Part shown: positions 1-6,198 of the stretch, piece by piece | How positions within the stretch are numbered: the first letter of the stretch is position 1 | How the letters are laid out: each line of letters opens with the position of its first letter | NCBI RefSeq assembly: GCF_035998295.1 | Contig: NZ_DASYHS010000179.1 | Span: 1-7,773, forward strand | Reading direction: 5' to 3' | Source: DASYHS01 sp035998295 | GTDB lineage: Bacteria; Pseudomonadota; Alphaproteobacteria; Azospirillales; Azospirillaceae | DNA: 7,773 nt | The notes under the pieces: model-generated | What the model saw: the letters and a program-made list of their open reading frames with translations, nothing else | What the model was told of the DNA's origin: nothing | The model's database searches: none | Program-made: the position numbers and the translations under genes

Positions 1-8
1 ATGCCTCC

Positions 9-289
9 TCAGTGCTCGTTGCGGTCCCGCGCGCGGCGGGCGGTTTTCCCGGCGTCCTGGCGCTCGTCGCCGCCACGGGCGCCTGCGCCGCTGATGCCGC
101 TGTCCGCCAGCGGGGACGACGCGCCGGGCTCGGTCCCGGACCGTGCGACGCCGCGGGTTCCCAAACCCCGAGCCCGCCGGACGTCCCTCCGGAGATGCCG
201 GCGTCCCTCGCGACGCCCGGGTCGGTGATCACGTTCGTCCGGCGCTGCGCGGTGACACCCTGCCGGCGTTCCTCCTCGGGTTTCGTCAT
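9..289 (-). pseudogene. Small glycine-rich protein of unknown function, apparently frame-shifted
   Basis: The minus strand starts at an ATG (289) seven bases after an AAGGGG ribosome binding site. The first 41 codons end in G or C about 90% of the time and read MTKPEEERRQGVTAQ..., then DPGVARDAGISGGTSGG. After the C run at 166-169 the strong third-position GC moves to another minus-strand frame, which holds SPLADSGISGAGARGG and stops with TGA at 9-11. The two halves share a GISG-type glycine-rich motif (DAGISGG and DSGISGA), which suggests one protein of about 93 residues missing one base here. Without the shift, the first frame stays open to the left edge. There is no signal peptide, membrane segment or recognisable domain, and the composition looks disordered. 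It lies 69 bases downstream of hyi on the same strand and could share its transcript. A sequencing error, a true disruption, or an intact ORF running out of the window cannot be told apart here. Function unknown. Confidence 0.5.
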
Positions 290-358
290 CGCGTGCCCCT
301 TCGGCTGCTGTCGGCGTCCTTCCAACAGCGGTGCCGGCCGGGAATCGCGGCCGCCCCG

Positions 359-1150
359 TCAGCGGCACGCGGAGATCCCGTAGGGCTCCGCCCAGCCGAG
401 GCCGTCCTCGGTCGTGCCGGCCGGCCGGTACTCGCAGCCGATCCAGCCTTCGTAGCCCAGGGCGTCCGTCAGCGCGAACAGGTACGGGAAATTCACCTCC
501 CCCTCCGACGGTTCGCGCCGGTCGGGTGGATTGGCGACCTGCATGTGGCCGATCAGCGGCATGAGGTTGCGCAGGCGCATGCACAGGTCCCCTTCGCTGA
601 CCTGCGCGTGGTAGAGGTCGAACTGAAGCTTGGCGCAGGACCGTCCCACCGCGTCCAGCACCCTTTGCGCCATGGCCGAATCGCGCAGGAAATATCCCGG
701 CACGTCGCGCTGGTTGATCGGCTCGACCAGCATCGTGATGCCATGCGGCTCCAGGCGGTCGGCCGCGAGCCGCAGGTTGGCGACGTAGGTCGCCATGGCG
801 TCCCGCGGATCGACGTCGGGTCCGGGGCAGCCCGCCATCACGTGCAGGCGCCGGCAATCCAGCGCCGTGGCGTAGTCGAGGGCGAGTTCCACCGAGTCGG
901 CGAACTCGCGTTCGCGGCCCGGCAGCGCCGCCAGCCCGCGCTCGCCCGCCGCCCAGTCGCCGGGAGGCAGGTTGAACAGCACCTGCTCCAGGCCGTTTTC
1001 GTCCAGCCGCGCGCGGATCTCGGCCGCCGGCCACTCGTAGGGGAACAGGAACTCGACGCCGCGGAACCCGCAGGCCGCCGCGACGGCGAAGCGGTCGAGG
1101 AAGTCGCGCTCCTGGAACAGCATCGACAGGTTGGCGGCGAAGCGGGGCAT
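359..1150 (-). CDS. hyi: Hydroxypyruvate isomerase (Hyi/OtnI-type TIM barrel)
   Basis: Predicted cytoplasmic enzyme of 263 residues that interconverts hydroxypyruvate and tartronate semialdehyde in glyoxylate/glycerate metabolism. It begins MPRFAANLSMLFQERDFLDR, the usual opening of this family, so the ATG at 1150 is chosen over the ATG at 1219, which would add 23 atypical residues. Family blocks in order are GFRGVEFLFPYEW (28-40), MLVEPINQRDVPGYFL (140-155), FDLYHAQ (177-183), GHMQVANPPDRREP (201-214) and GWIGCEYRP (235-243). Glu143 and Glu240 match the two conserved active-site glutamates of the AP-endonuclease-2-like barrel. Length is normal. Its usual partners, glyoxylate carboligase and tartronate semialdehyde reductase, are not in the window, so it may stand alone or serve a related 3-carbon sugar-acid isomerisation. 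It is divergent from the amidase gene, and a possible small gene lies downstream. The Shine-Dalgarno is weak. Confidence 0.9.
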   Translation of the reverse strand: MPRFAANLSMLFQERDFLDRFAVAAACGFRGVEFLFPYEWPAAEIRARLDENGLEQVLFNLPPGDWAAGERGLAALPGREREFADSVELALDYATALDCRRLHVMAGCPGPDVDPRDAMATYVANLRLAADRLEPHGITMLVEPINQRDVPGYFLRDSAMAQRVLDAVGRSCAKLQFDLYHAQVSEGDLCMRLRNLMPLIGHMQVANPPDRREPSEGEVNFPYLFALTDALGYEGWIGCEYRPAGTTEDGLGWAEPYGISACR

Positions 1151-1257
1151 GGCGGCGATCCCGGAGTTGTCGTTCCCGGCATTGTCCAGTTTTCGCCGCC
1201 GCGGTCCAGGGTCGCGCACACGCGGTCTGGACAGAGCCGGTGGGCCATAGGTAGTAA

Positions 1258-1265
1258 TTAACCAT
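1258..1265 (+). promoter_or_regulatory. CtrA-like half-site (TTAACCAT)
   Basis: In the divergent hyi/amidase region, a short AT-rich island (about 1248-1265) in otherwise GC-rich DNA contains TTAACCAT, a form known for half-sites bound by the alphaproteobacterial cell-cycle regulator CtrA. The full consensus TTAA-N7-TTAA is not present. It lies 42 bases upstream of the amidase ATG, a position where it could act on the promoter. An eight-base match is weak evidence; the link to cell-cycle control of a cell-wall amidase is inference. Confidence 0.3.
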
Positions 1266-1307
1266 CACCCGAACCGCTTGGCCCGCAAGCCGGAGTCCCT
1301 ACGTTCC

Positions 1308-2123
1308 ATGAACCGTCGTTCGGTCCTGAAGGTGGTGCTCGGCGCCTCCGCGTTCGGCCTGTGCCGGCTTGCATGGCCGGGCACGGCCGGTGCGTTCCCA
1401 AAGGACGGTCCGCCCCGAAAGCCGAAGCCGCCGGGCGCCGGGGTGCTGGTGATGCTGGACCCGGGTCATGGCGGCCGGGATCCCGGCGCGATCGGCGCGC
1501 GCGGCACGCTCGAGAAGGACGTGACGCTCGACATCTGCCTGTCGATAGCCGAGGCCATGTCGGACGAGCGTGGCGTGCGCGTGATGCTCACCAGGGAGAG
1601 GGACGAGTTCCTGCCGCTCGCCGACCGGGTCGAGCGGGCGCGGGAAGCGGCCGCCGACCTGTTCGTGTCCATCCATGCCGACAGCGCCCCCAACCGGGAG
1701 GCGCGCGGCCTGTCCGCCTATACCTTGTCCGAGAAGGGGTCCGACGATTTCGCCCGCGCGCTCGCCCGGCAGGAGAACCTCGCCGACCGCTTCGGCGGGA
1801 TCGACATCAGCCGCGCCGCGCCGGAGGTGGCCGCGATCCTGATGGACCTGAGGGCCCGGCACACCCGCGATGCGGCCCTGTACGCGAAAGACAGCATCGT
1901 CGCCGGGGTCGGAGACCGGCTGCGGACGCTCGAGAACCCGAAACGGTCCGCCAACTTCGCCGTGCTGAAAGCCCCGGACGTGCCTTCGGTGCTGATCGAG
2001 ACCGGTTTCCTGTCCAACCGGCAGGACGAAGAACTGCTGCGCGATCATGGCCATCGGGCCCGCGTCGCCGGCGTTCTCGCGCGGGAGCTGTCGTCGGTCG
2101 TGCGCCAAGCGCCCTTCGCGTGA
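1308..2123 (+). CDS. N-acetylmuramoyl-L-alanine amidase (Amidase_3), Tat-exported
   Basis: Predicted periplasmic zinc amidase of 271 residues that cuts the bond between N-acetylmuramic acid and L-alanine in peptidoglycan, typically during cell separation. Residues 1-29 are a signal peptide with a twin-arginine motif (NRRSVLK, Arg3-Arg4), a hydrophobic core and a likely cut after GTAGA. The catalytic domain spans about 45-265. Zinc ligands are His54 (DPGHGG), Glu69 (TLEKDV) and His123 (SIHADS); the catalytic glutamate is Glu231 (PSVLIETGFLSN). Residues about 160-200 form an insertion like the autoinhibitory helix of AmiA/B/C enzymes, which implies activation by an EnvC/LytM-type partner. The N-terminal AMIN domain of AmiB/AmiC is absent, as in AmiA. 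The ATG at 1308 is chosen because GGAG at 1292-1295 precedes it and it puts the Tat motif at the N-terminus; a TTG at 1278 would add 10 residues. It leads a run of envelope genes. Confidence 0.92.
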   Translation: MNRRSVLKVVLGASAFGLCRLAWPGTAGAFPKDGPPRKPKPPGAGVLVMLDPGHGGRDPGAIGARGTLEKDVTLDICLSIAEAMSDERGVRVMLTRERDEFLPLADRVERAREAAADLFVSIHADSAPNREARGLSAYTLSEKGSDDFARALARQENLADRFGGIDISRAAPEVAAILMDLRARHTRDAALYAKDSIVAGVGDRLRTLENPKRSANFAVLKAPDVPSVLIETGFLSNRQDEELLRDHGHRARVAGVLARELSSVVRQAPFA

Positions 2124-2274
2124 CCGCCGATGCGCCGCCTTCCGGGCGCGGCAGGTCCGGCCGCGCCCCGGCCACACCTGCCATAATTTTATCACGAACT
2201 CCAGGAAACCTGTTGCTTTCGCACACGCGGTATGACTTCTACGCGGCGCCTGCCGCACGGATCGGTAGGTTAAC

Positions 2275-2279
2275 GGAGG
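2275..2279 (+). promoter_or_regulatory. Ribosome binding site setting a TTG start
   Basis: GGAGG lies five bases before the TTG at 2285. It fixes the start of the BON-domain lipoprotein, whose reading frame has no suitably placed ATG and continues upstream into the amidase region. Confidence 0.65.
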
Positions 2280-2284
2280 TTGTC

Positions 2285-2869
2285 TTGAGGTCTTGGTCCT
2301 TCGCGGCGAACCTGTTCGTCTTGGCCGGTCTCGCGCTCTCCACGGGAGGCTGCGCTTCCCTCGTCGTCGGAGGGGCGGCCACGGCCGGCGTGGCCGCGGC
2401 CCAGGAGCGCGGGCTGGGCGGCGCCGCCAGGGACACCGTGATCCAGGCCAAGATCAACGACCTCTGGTTCCGCCACGACGTCGACATGTTCCGCAAGCTC
2501 GGGCTGACCGTCAACCAGGGCCGCGTTCTCGTGACCGGCCGGGCGGCGACGCCGGAGATGAGGCTGGACGCCGTCCGGCTCGCCTGGCAGGTGGACGGCG
2601 TCACCGAGGTCATCAACGAGGTCGAGGTCGACGACAGGAGCGGCATCCAGGACGCCGCGCTCGACACCTGGATCGCGACCCAGCTCCGCGGCAAGCTGAT
2701 GTTCGACCGCGAGATTTCTTCCATCAACTACACCATCGATACGGTCAACGGCGTCATCTACCTGATGGGGAGCGCCCGCAACCAGGCGGAACTGGACCGC
2801 GTCACCGGCCATGCCAGATCGCTGCCCCACGTCAAGCGCGTCGTCAGCTATGTCCGGGTCATCGGATAG
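2285..2869 (+). CDS. Double BON-domain envelope lipoprotein (DolP/YraP-like)
   Basis: Predicted lipoprotein of 194 residues. The N-terminus is a hydrophobic signal (about 5-19) followed by LSTGGCASL; Cys23 is the probable lipidated residue, though the lipobox is imperfect (Thr at -3). After an Ala/Gly-rich linker (24-47) come two BON domains, at about 48-116 and 122-194. Each has the typical alpha-beta pattern ending in a beta-strand/helix segment, with VLVTGRAATPE (81-91) and VIYLMGSARNQAE (157-169) as the core turns and GVTEVINEVEV and VKRVVSYVRV as closing strands. The family binds anionic phospholipid or supports outer-membrane integrity; E. coli DolP has the same lipoprotein-BON-BON layout. 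Translation starts at TTG, set by GGAGG at 2275-2279. The 161-bp gap after the amidase holds an AT-rich patch (about 2181-2220) where its promoter may lie. The 3' end overlaps the next gene by 20 bases, suggesting coupled translation. Confidence 0.85.
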   Translation: MRSWSFAANLFVLAGLALSTGGCASLVVGGAATAGVAAAQERGLGGAARDTVIQAKINDLWFRHDVDMFRKLGLTVNQGRVLVTGRAATPEMRLDAVRLAWQVDGVTEVINEVEVDDRSGIQDAALDTWIATQLRGKLMFDREISSINYTIDTVNGVIYLMGSARNQAELDRVTGHARSLPHVKRVVSYVRVIG

Positions 2870-4208
2870 GCGGGCCGCCGCGACGTCCGGCTGGATCGCG
2901 TTCCTCTTCGCGCTCGCGGTCGCATGGACGGCCGGCCCGGCCTTCGCGGCGGCCGATCCCCAGGCGCTGGCCAACCGCCAGTTCATCGAGGCGATGCAGA
3001 GGATCCAGGCCGCCGACACGACGTTCGATTCCAAGGAAGAGAGCCGGCTCCTGCGCGAGGCCGAGCAGCTGCTGGACGCGATCGTGCGGGACTACCCGGA
3101 AAGCCCGGTCGCGGTGCAGCTGATCACCAACCAGTTCATCGGCGACTTCGACGTCTTCGAGTTCAAGAACCGGGTCCGTGCGCTGATCTGCAACGAGCCG
3201 CAGGCCACGGCGTGCTTCCTGTACCGGATCGAGATGCTGCTGCCCCCGCTGGAGCAGCCGGTCACCACGCCGCGCTGGGACTGGCTGTCGCTGGCGGTCG
3301 CCTATCATCACGCCGGCTCGCCGGACAAGGCGAAGGGCATCATCGCGCCGTTCCTGGGGGCGTTGCGCCGCGGCAAGGTCACCGACGGCGCCGAGCAGGA
3401 CCTGTTCGTCGCCCGCGCGCTCGCCCTGACGGGGCAGATGGACCTGGCGCTGCAGATAACCCGCAGCATCAACGACTGCTCCACGCGCATCTACAACCTC
3501 GCCGACATCGCGGAGATCGCCGCCTGGAACGGCGATCCCGGCCTGGCCGGCGCACTCGCGGAAGAGGCCAAGTCCCACGCCGCGGCGAAGGGATGTTCGT
3601 GGGAACTCGGGCTCGTGGTCCAGGCGCTGCTGCATGCCGGCCGCGAGGCGGAGGCGCGCACGCTGTTCCTCAACACGGTCGAGCAGCAGTTCTCCCGCTT
3701 CCGGGAGACGCGCCAGGATTGCTGCCCGGCCGAGCTGGCCGTCGCGGCTGCGGACCTCAACGAGGTCAACCTCGCCCTCGGGCTGCTGCGCGCCGTGCAG
3801 GAGGACAGTCCCTGGACGGTTCCCGCGGTGCTCGGCCGCCTGGCCGGCAACGGGGAAACCGCGCTCGCCACGGCGTATCTCGATCAGCTCCAGGACCCCG
3901 ACCAGCACGCGGAGGTTCTGGCGGAGTTCGTGGCGGCGGCCCTCGATCGCGGCGACGCCGCCGGGGCGGCGGAGAACATGGCGCGCCTTCAGGAGCTCGC
4001 GCGCGATCCCGCGAACCGCCGTCCCGCCGTCCTGGTCCAGCTCGCACGGGCCGAGAGGCGCCTGCATGGCGACGACCGCTGGCGGAGCACCTTCCTGTCC
4101 GCGGTGAACGCGGCGGAACGCAGCAGCGCCTATGTGCGGCGCGACATCGGGGCGCCGCTGCTCGCAGCCCTCGTCGGCATCGAGACGGGCAAGCCGCTGC
4201 TCGACTGA
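2850..4208 (+). CDS. Exported helical-repeat (TPR-like) protein of unknown function
   Basis: I do not recognise a named family. The product is 452 residues, with a signal peptide over about 1-34: basic DRR, a hydrophobic core WIAFLFALAVAW, and a cut near AFAAAD. The mature part is almost wholly alpha-helical, with TPR/SEL1-like spacing, for example LSLAVAYHHAGSPDKAKGII (147-166), ARALALTGQMDLALQI (188-203), LVVQALLHAGREAEARTLF (255-273), and later alanine-rich helices to about 445. Six cysteines (114, 122, 210, 249, 291, 292) in an exported protein may form disulfides. An ATG at 2850, overlapping the BON gene by 20 bases, puts the signal peptide near the N-terminus and is preferred to the ATG at 2811; neither has a strong ribosome binding site, which fits translational coupling. 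It probably acts in the periplasm as a scaffold with the BON lipoprotein; that partnership is inferred from overlap only. Confidence 0.8.
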   Translation: MSGSSDRRAAATSGWIAFLFALAVAWTAGPAFAAADPQALANRQFIEAMQRIQAADTTFDSKEESRLLREAEQLLDAIVRDYPESPVAVQLITNQFIGDFDVFEFKNRVRALICNEPQATACFLYRIEMLLPPLEQPVTTPRWDWLSLAVAYHHAGSPDKAKGIIAPFLGALRRGKVTDGAEQDLFVARALALTGQMDLALQITRSINDCSTRIYNLADIAEIAAWNGDPGLAGALAEEAKSHAAAKGCSWELGLVVQALLHAGREAEARTLFLNTVEQQFSRFRETRQDCCPAELAVAAADLNEVNLALGLLRAVQEDSPWTVPAVLGRLAGNGETALATAYLDQLQDPDQHAEVLAEFVAAALDRGDAAGAAENMARLQELARDPANRRPAVLVQLARAERRLHGDDRWRSTFLSAVNAAERSSAYVRRDIGAPLLAALVGIETGKPLLD

Positions 4209-4211
4209 TCC

Positions 4212-4234
4212 CCGTTCGATTGGCGCCGTTCGAT
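4212..4234 (+). repeat. Short direct repeat CCGTTCGAT upstream of purU
   Basis: The nine bases CCGTTCGAT occur at 4212-4220 and again at 4226-4234, a 14-base period, in the 91-bp gap between the repeat-protein stop and the purU ATG. It could be a regulator site or chance; no matching consensus is recognised. No convincing terminator is visible in this gap. Confidence 0.3.
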
Positions 4235-4299
4235 CGACTGCGGACGCGCGCGCCGGAGTCATGGTAAACAGCGTTCAGAACGAGCAACCCCGGTCCTCC

Positions 4300-5160
4300 A
4301 TGGCTTCCGAATACGTCCTGGCGATCTCCTGTCCCGACACGATCGGCATCGTCGCCGCCGTATCCGGCTTCCTGGCGACACGCGGCTGCAACATCGTCGA
4401 CAGCGCCCAGTACGGCGACAGGCAGAGCGGAGCCTTCTTCCTGCGCATCCATTTCGCGGCGCCCCAGGGCGGGGATGCGCCCGGGGACGACGATCTGGCG
4501 CGCGGGTTCGTTCCGCTGGGCGAGCGGTTCTCGATGCGCTGGGCGCTCCACGACCTCGCCCGCAAGCCGCGATTGCTGGTCATGGTCTCAAGGGCGGGGC
4601 ACTGCCTGAACGACCTGCTCTATCGCTACCGCACCGGCGGCCTGGACGTCGAAATCCCGGCCATCGTGTCCAACCATGCCGATTTCGAGGGGCTGGCCGC
4701 CTGGCATGGGATCCCGGTCCACCACCTGCCGGTCACGCCGCAGACCCGCGTCCGCCAGGAGGCGCAGCTGCTGGAGATCGTCGAGCGGGAGCGGATCGAC
4801 CTTGTCGTGCTGGCCCGCTACATGCAGGTGCTGTCTCCGGGGCTGTGCGAGCTCCTCGGGGGGCGCTGCATCAACATCCACCACTCGTTCCTGCCGAGCT
4901 TCAAGGGCGCGAAGCCTTACGCCCAGGCGTTCGCGCGCGGCGTCAAGCTGATCGGCGCCACCGCCCACTACGTCACGTCCGACCTGGACGAAGGCCCGAT
5001 CATCGAACAGGAAGTGGCGCGGGTCGACCACACGCAGACCGCCGACGACCTGGCGGCCGTCGGGCGCGACATCGAAAGCGTGGTCCTCGCCAGGGCGGTC
5101 CGGTACCACGTCGAGCATCGCGTCATGCTCAACGGCGCGAAGACCGTGGTTTTCCGGTAA
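4300..5160 (+). CDS. purU: Formyltetrahydrofolate deformylase
   Basis: Predicted cytoplasmic enzyme of 286 residues that hydrolyses 10-formyltetrahydrofolate to formate and tetrahydrofolate. It balances one-carbon pools and can supply formate to PurT in purine synthesis. An N-terminal ACT domain (about 4-85: YVLAISCPDTIGIVAAVSGF) is followed by a formyltransferase-fold domain (about 90-275). Catalytic residues are Asn192 and His194 in NIHHSFLPSFKGAKPY and Asp230 in SDLDEGPII. The HHSFLPSFKGAKPY form is the signature that separates PurU from PurN glycinamide ribonucleotide transformylase. The ATG at 4300 gives the usual family length and places the ACT domain at the N-terminus. An ATG at 4261 would add 13 residues, has GGAG only two bases before it, and its extra codons (GTA, GTT, CAA) are atypical for this genome, but it cannot be excluded. 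The gene converges with phyR, the stop codons being 12 bp apart. Confidence 0.95.
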   Translation: MASEYVLAISCPDTIGIVAAVSGFLATRGCNIVDSAQYGDRQSGAFFLRIHFAAPQGGDAPGDDDLARGFVPLGERFSMRWALHDLARKPRLLVMVSRAGHCLNDLLYRYRTGGLDVEIPAIVSNHADFEGLAAWHGIPVHHLPVTPQTRVRQEAQLLEIVERERIDLVVLARYMQVLSPGLCELLGGRCINIHHSFLPSFKGAKPYAQAFARGVKLIGATAHYVTSDLDEGPIIEQEVARVDHTQTADDLAAVGRDIESVVLARAVRYHVEHRVMLNGAKTVVFR

Positions 5161-5172
5161 GGGGCCGCCGGC

Positions 5173-5955
5173 TCAGCGCGGTCGGGGCGTGAAGACGGCC
5201 TGGGTGATCGCCCGTTCGATCTGCTCGCGGGTGAACGGCTTGCGGATCACGGGGCCGAGCTGGTCGAGGCCGCGCCTGCGCAGCTCCTCGGCGAACGCCG
5301 TCACGAAGATGATCGGCAGATCGCTGCGCTCGCGCAGTGCCTGGGCGGTCACGATGCCGCTGCCGCCATGGGCGAGGCGGATGTCCATCAGCGCGAGCGT
5401 CGGCTGCGTGCGGGCGGCCGTGTCCAGCGCTTCTTCCATGGTGGCGGCGGTACCGGCGACCTTGTGCCCCATCGCCAGCACGGTCTCGCCGAGGTCGTAG
5501 GCGATGATGGCGTCGTCCTCGACGATGAGGATGTTGGCGACGAGCTGCTCGCGCACAGCGTTCTGCGCGTCCGCGAGAGCGGCGCGCGCCCCGTCGACCG
5601 GCAGGGACATGACCTCGGCCGCCTGCGCGACCGCAAGCTCCTCCAGGCTGACCAGCAGGTACAGGCGGCGCTTGTGCTCGGGCAACCGGGTGAGCGCCTC
5701 CTCGATCGGGTGGACGCGGGCGCCGGGAGGGCTCGCGGGGCCGTCGCCGGCGAGCCGGTTCAGCAGCCCGTAGAGGGGCAGTCTGCTGCCGGGGGACGGC
5801 TCGTCGTCGAGCCTATGGACCTCCGGCTCGCCGAGGGCCGTCTCCACGGCCCGGGTCACGAGCGCATCCCCGGCTTCCGTGGAGCCGACGAGGGCGCGGG
5901 CATAGCGGCGCAGGAACGGGAGGTGGGCCATCATGTGGTTGGCCTGTGTCTCCAT
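5173..5955 (-). CDS. phyR: PhyR-type anti-anti-sigma response regulator (general stress response)
   Basis: Product of 260 residues with the PhyR layout: an ECF-sigma-like N-terminal part (sigma2-like about 10-70, sigma4-like about 82-138, including IEEALTRLPEHKRRLYLLVS) joined to a receiver domain (about 141-258). Receiver residues are the acidic group in IVEDD (146-148), phospho-acceptor Asp191 in LMDIRLA, Thr219 in FVTAF and Lys239 in IRKPF. In this family the phosphorylated protein uses its sigma-like part to bind the anti-sigma factor NepR, freeing the sigma factor EcfG; it does not bind DNA itself. The ATG at 5955 has GGAGG three bases upstream and places the HLPFLRRYARAL motif about ten residues in, as in other PhyR proteins; an ATG at 6036 would add 27 unrelated residues. 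Neither nepR, ecfG nor a sensor kinase is adjacent, so it may be a second copy or an unlinked PhyR. Confidence 0.9.
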   Translation of the reverse strand: METQANHMMAHLPFLRRYARALVGSTEAGDALVTRAVETALGEPEVHRLDDEPSPGSRLPLYGLLNRLAGDGPASPPGARVHPIEEALTRLPEHKRRLYLLVSLEELAVAQAAEVMSLPVDGARAALADAQNAVREQLVANILIVEDDAIIAYDLGETVLAMGHKVAGTAATMEEALDTAARTQPTLALMDIRLAHGGSGIVTAQALRERSDLPIIFVTAFAEELRRRGLDQLGPVIRKPFTREQIERAITQAVFTPRPR

Positions 5956-5988
5956 GCTCCTCCGTCCCCCCGCGTATGTTCGATGTCG

Positions 5989-6000
5989 ACCAACATTGGT
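5989..6000. promoter_or_regulatory. Inverted repeat ACCAA-CA-TTGGT upstream of phyR
   Basis: A perfect 5-bp inverted repeat with a 2-base spacer lies 34-45 bases upstream of the phyR ATG, where a promoter or operator could be. No exact EcfG promoter (GGAAC-N16/17-CGTT) is seen on the phyR strand in this region. A dyad of this size can occur by chance. Confidence 0.25.
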
Positions 6001-6162
6001 GTATCCCGCTGGGACAGGCAATTCAAGACGACCCACGGTCCATGGGCGCTCGCATTGGCCTTACGCCCAGCAGTCAAGGCATAGCACCAACAGGAGAATT
6101 GCAGACATCCCGGGGCCGCCGGCCGTGTCCGGACCGCCCTGCGGATTTCCCGTTCGGGCGGC

Positions 6163-6187
6163 GGAACCGCGGGCCCCGGTACAGGTT
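6163..6187 (+). promoter_or_regulatory. Imperfect EcfG-type promoter before the glycosyltransferase
   Basis: GGAAC at 6163-6167 is followed after 16 bases by GGTT at 6184-6187. The alphaproteobacterial general-stress sigma factor consensus is GGAAC-N16/17-CGTT, so the -35 is exact and the -10 has one mismatch. It would place the RNA start only a few bases before the ATG at 6199, making the message nearly leaderless; this is a point against it. Its position beside phyR makes it worth noting. Confidence 0.3.
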
Positions 6188-6198
6188 ATCAGGAAGCC

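Noticed and set aside
9..1268. Long minus-strand open frame of 419 codons spanning hyi
   Set aside because: Over 359-1150 it is an arginine-rich shadow of hyi in another frame. Only its last part (about 9-165) has a coding signal, reported as the second half of the small frame-shifted gene.
2202..2212. Inverted repeat CAGG-AAA-CCTG upstream of the BON gene
   Set aside because: The four-base arms are too short to support as a terminator or operator.
2859..4262. Minus-strand open frame of 467 codons opposite the repeat protein
   Set aside because: No signal peptide, domain or ribosome binding site; it mirrors the plus-strand codon bias expected for antisense frames in high-GC DNA.
5156..5185. 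Bidirectional terminator between purU and phyR
   Set aside because: The 12-bp gap is GC-rich but has no clear stem with flanking T runs.
6061..6108. Tiny hydrophobic minus-strand ORF (MSAILLLVLCLDCWA) in the phyR/glycosyltransferase gap
   Set aside because: Only 15 residues, no ribosome binding site before its ATG, and no attenuator-like structure seen after it.
5956..6198. Possible nepR gene next to phyR
   Set aside because: No frame in either strand of this gap gives a NepR-like protein of about 60 residues.
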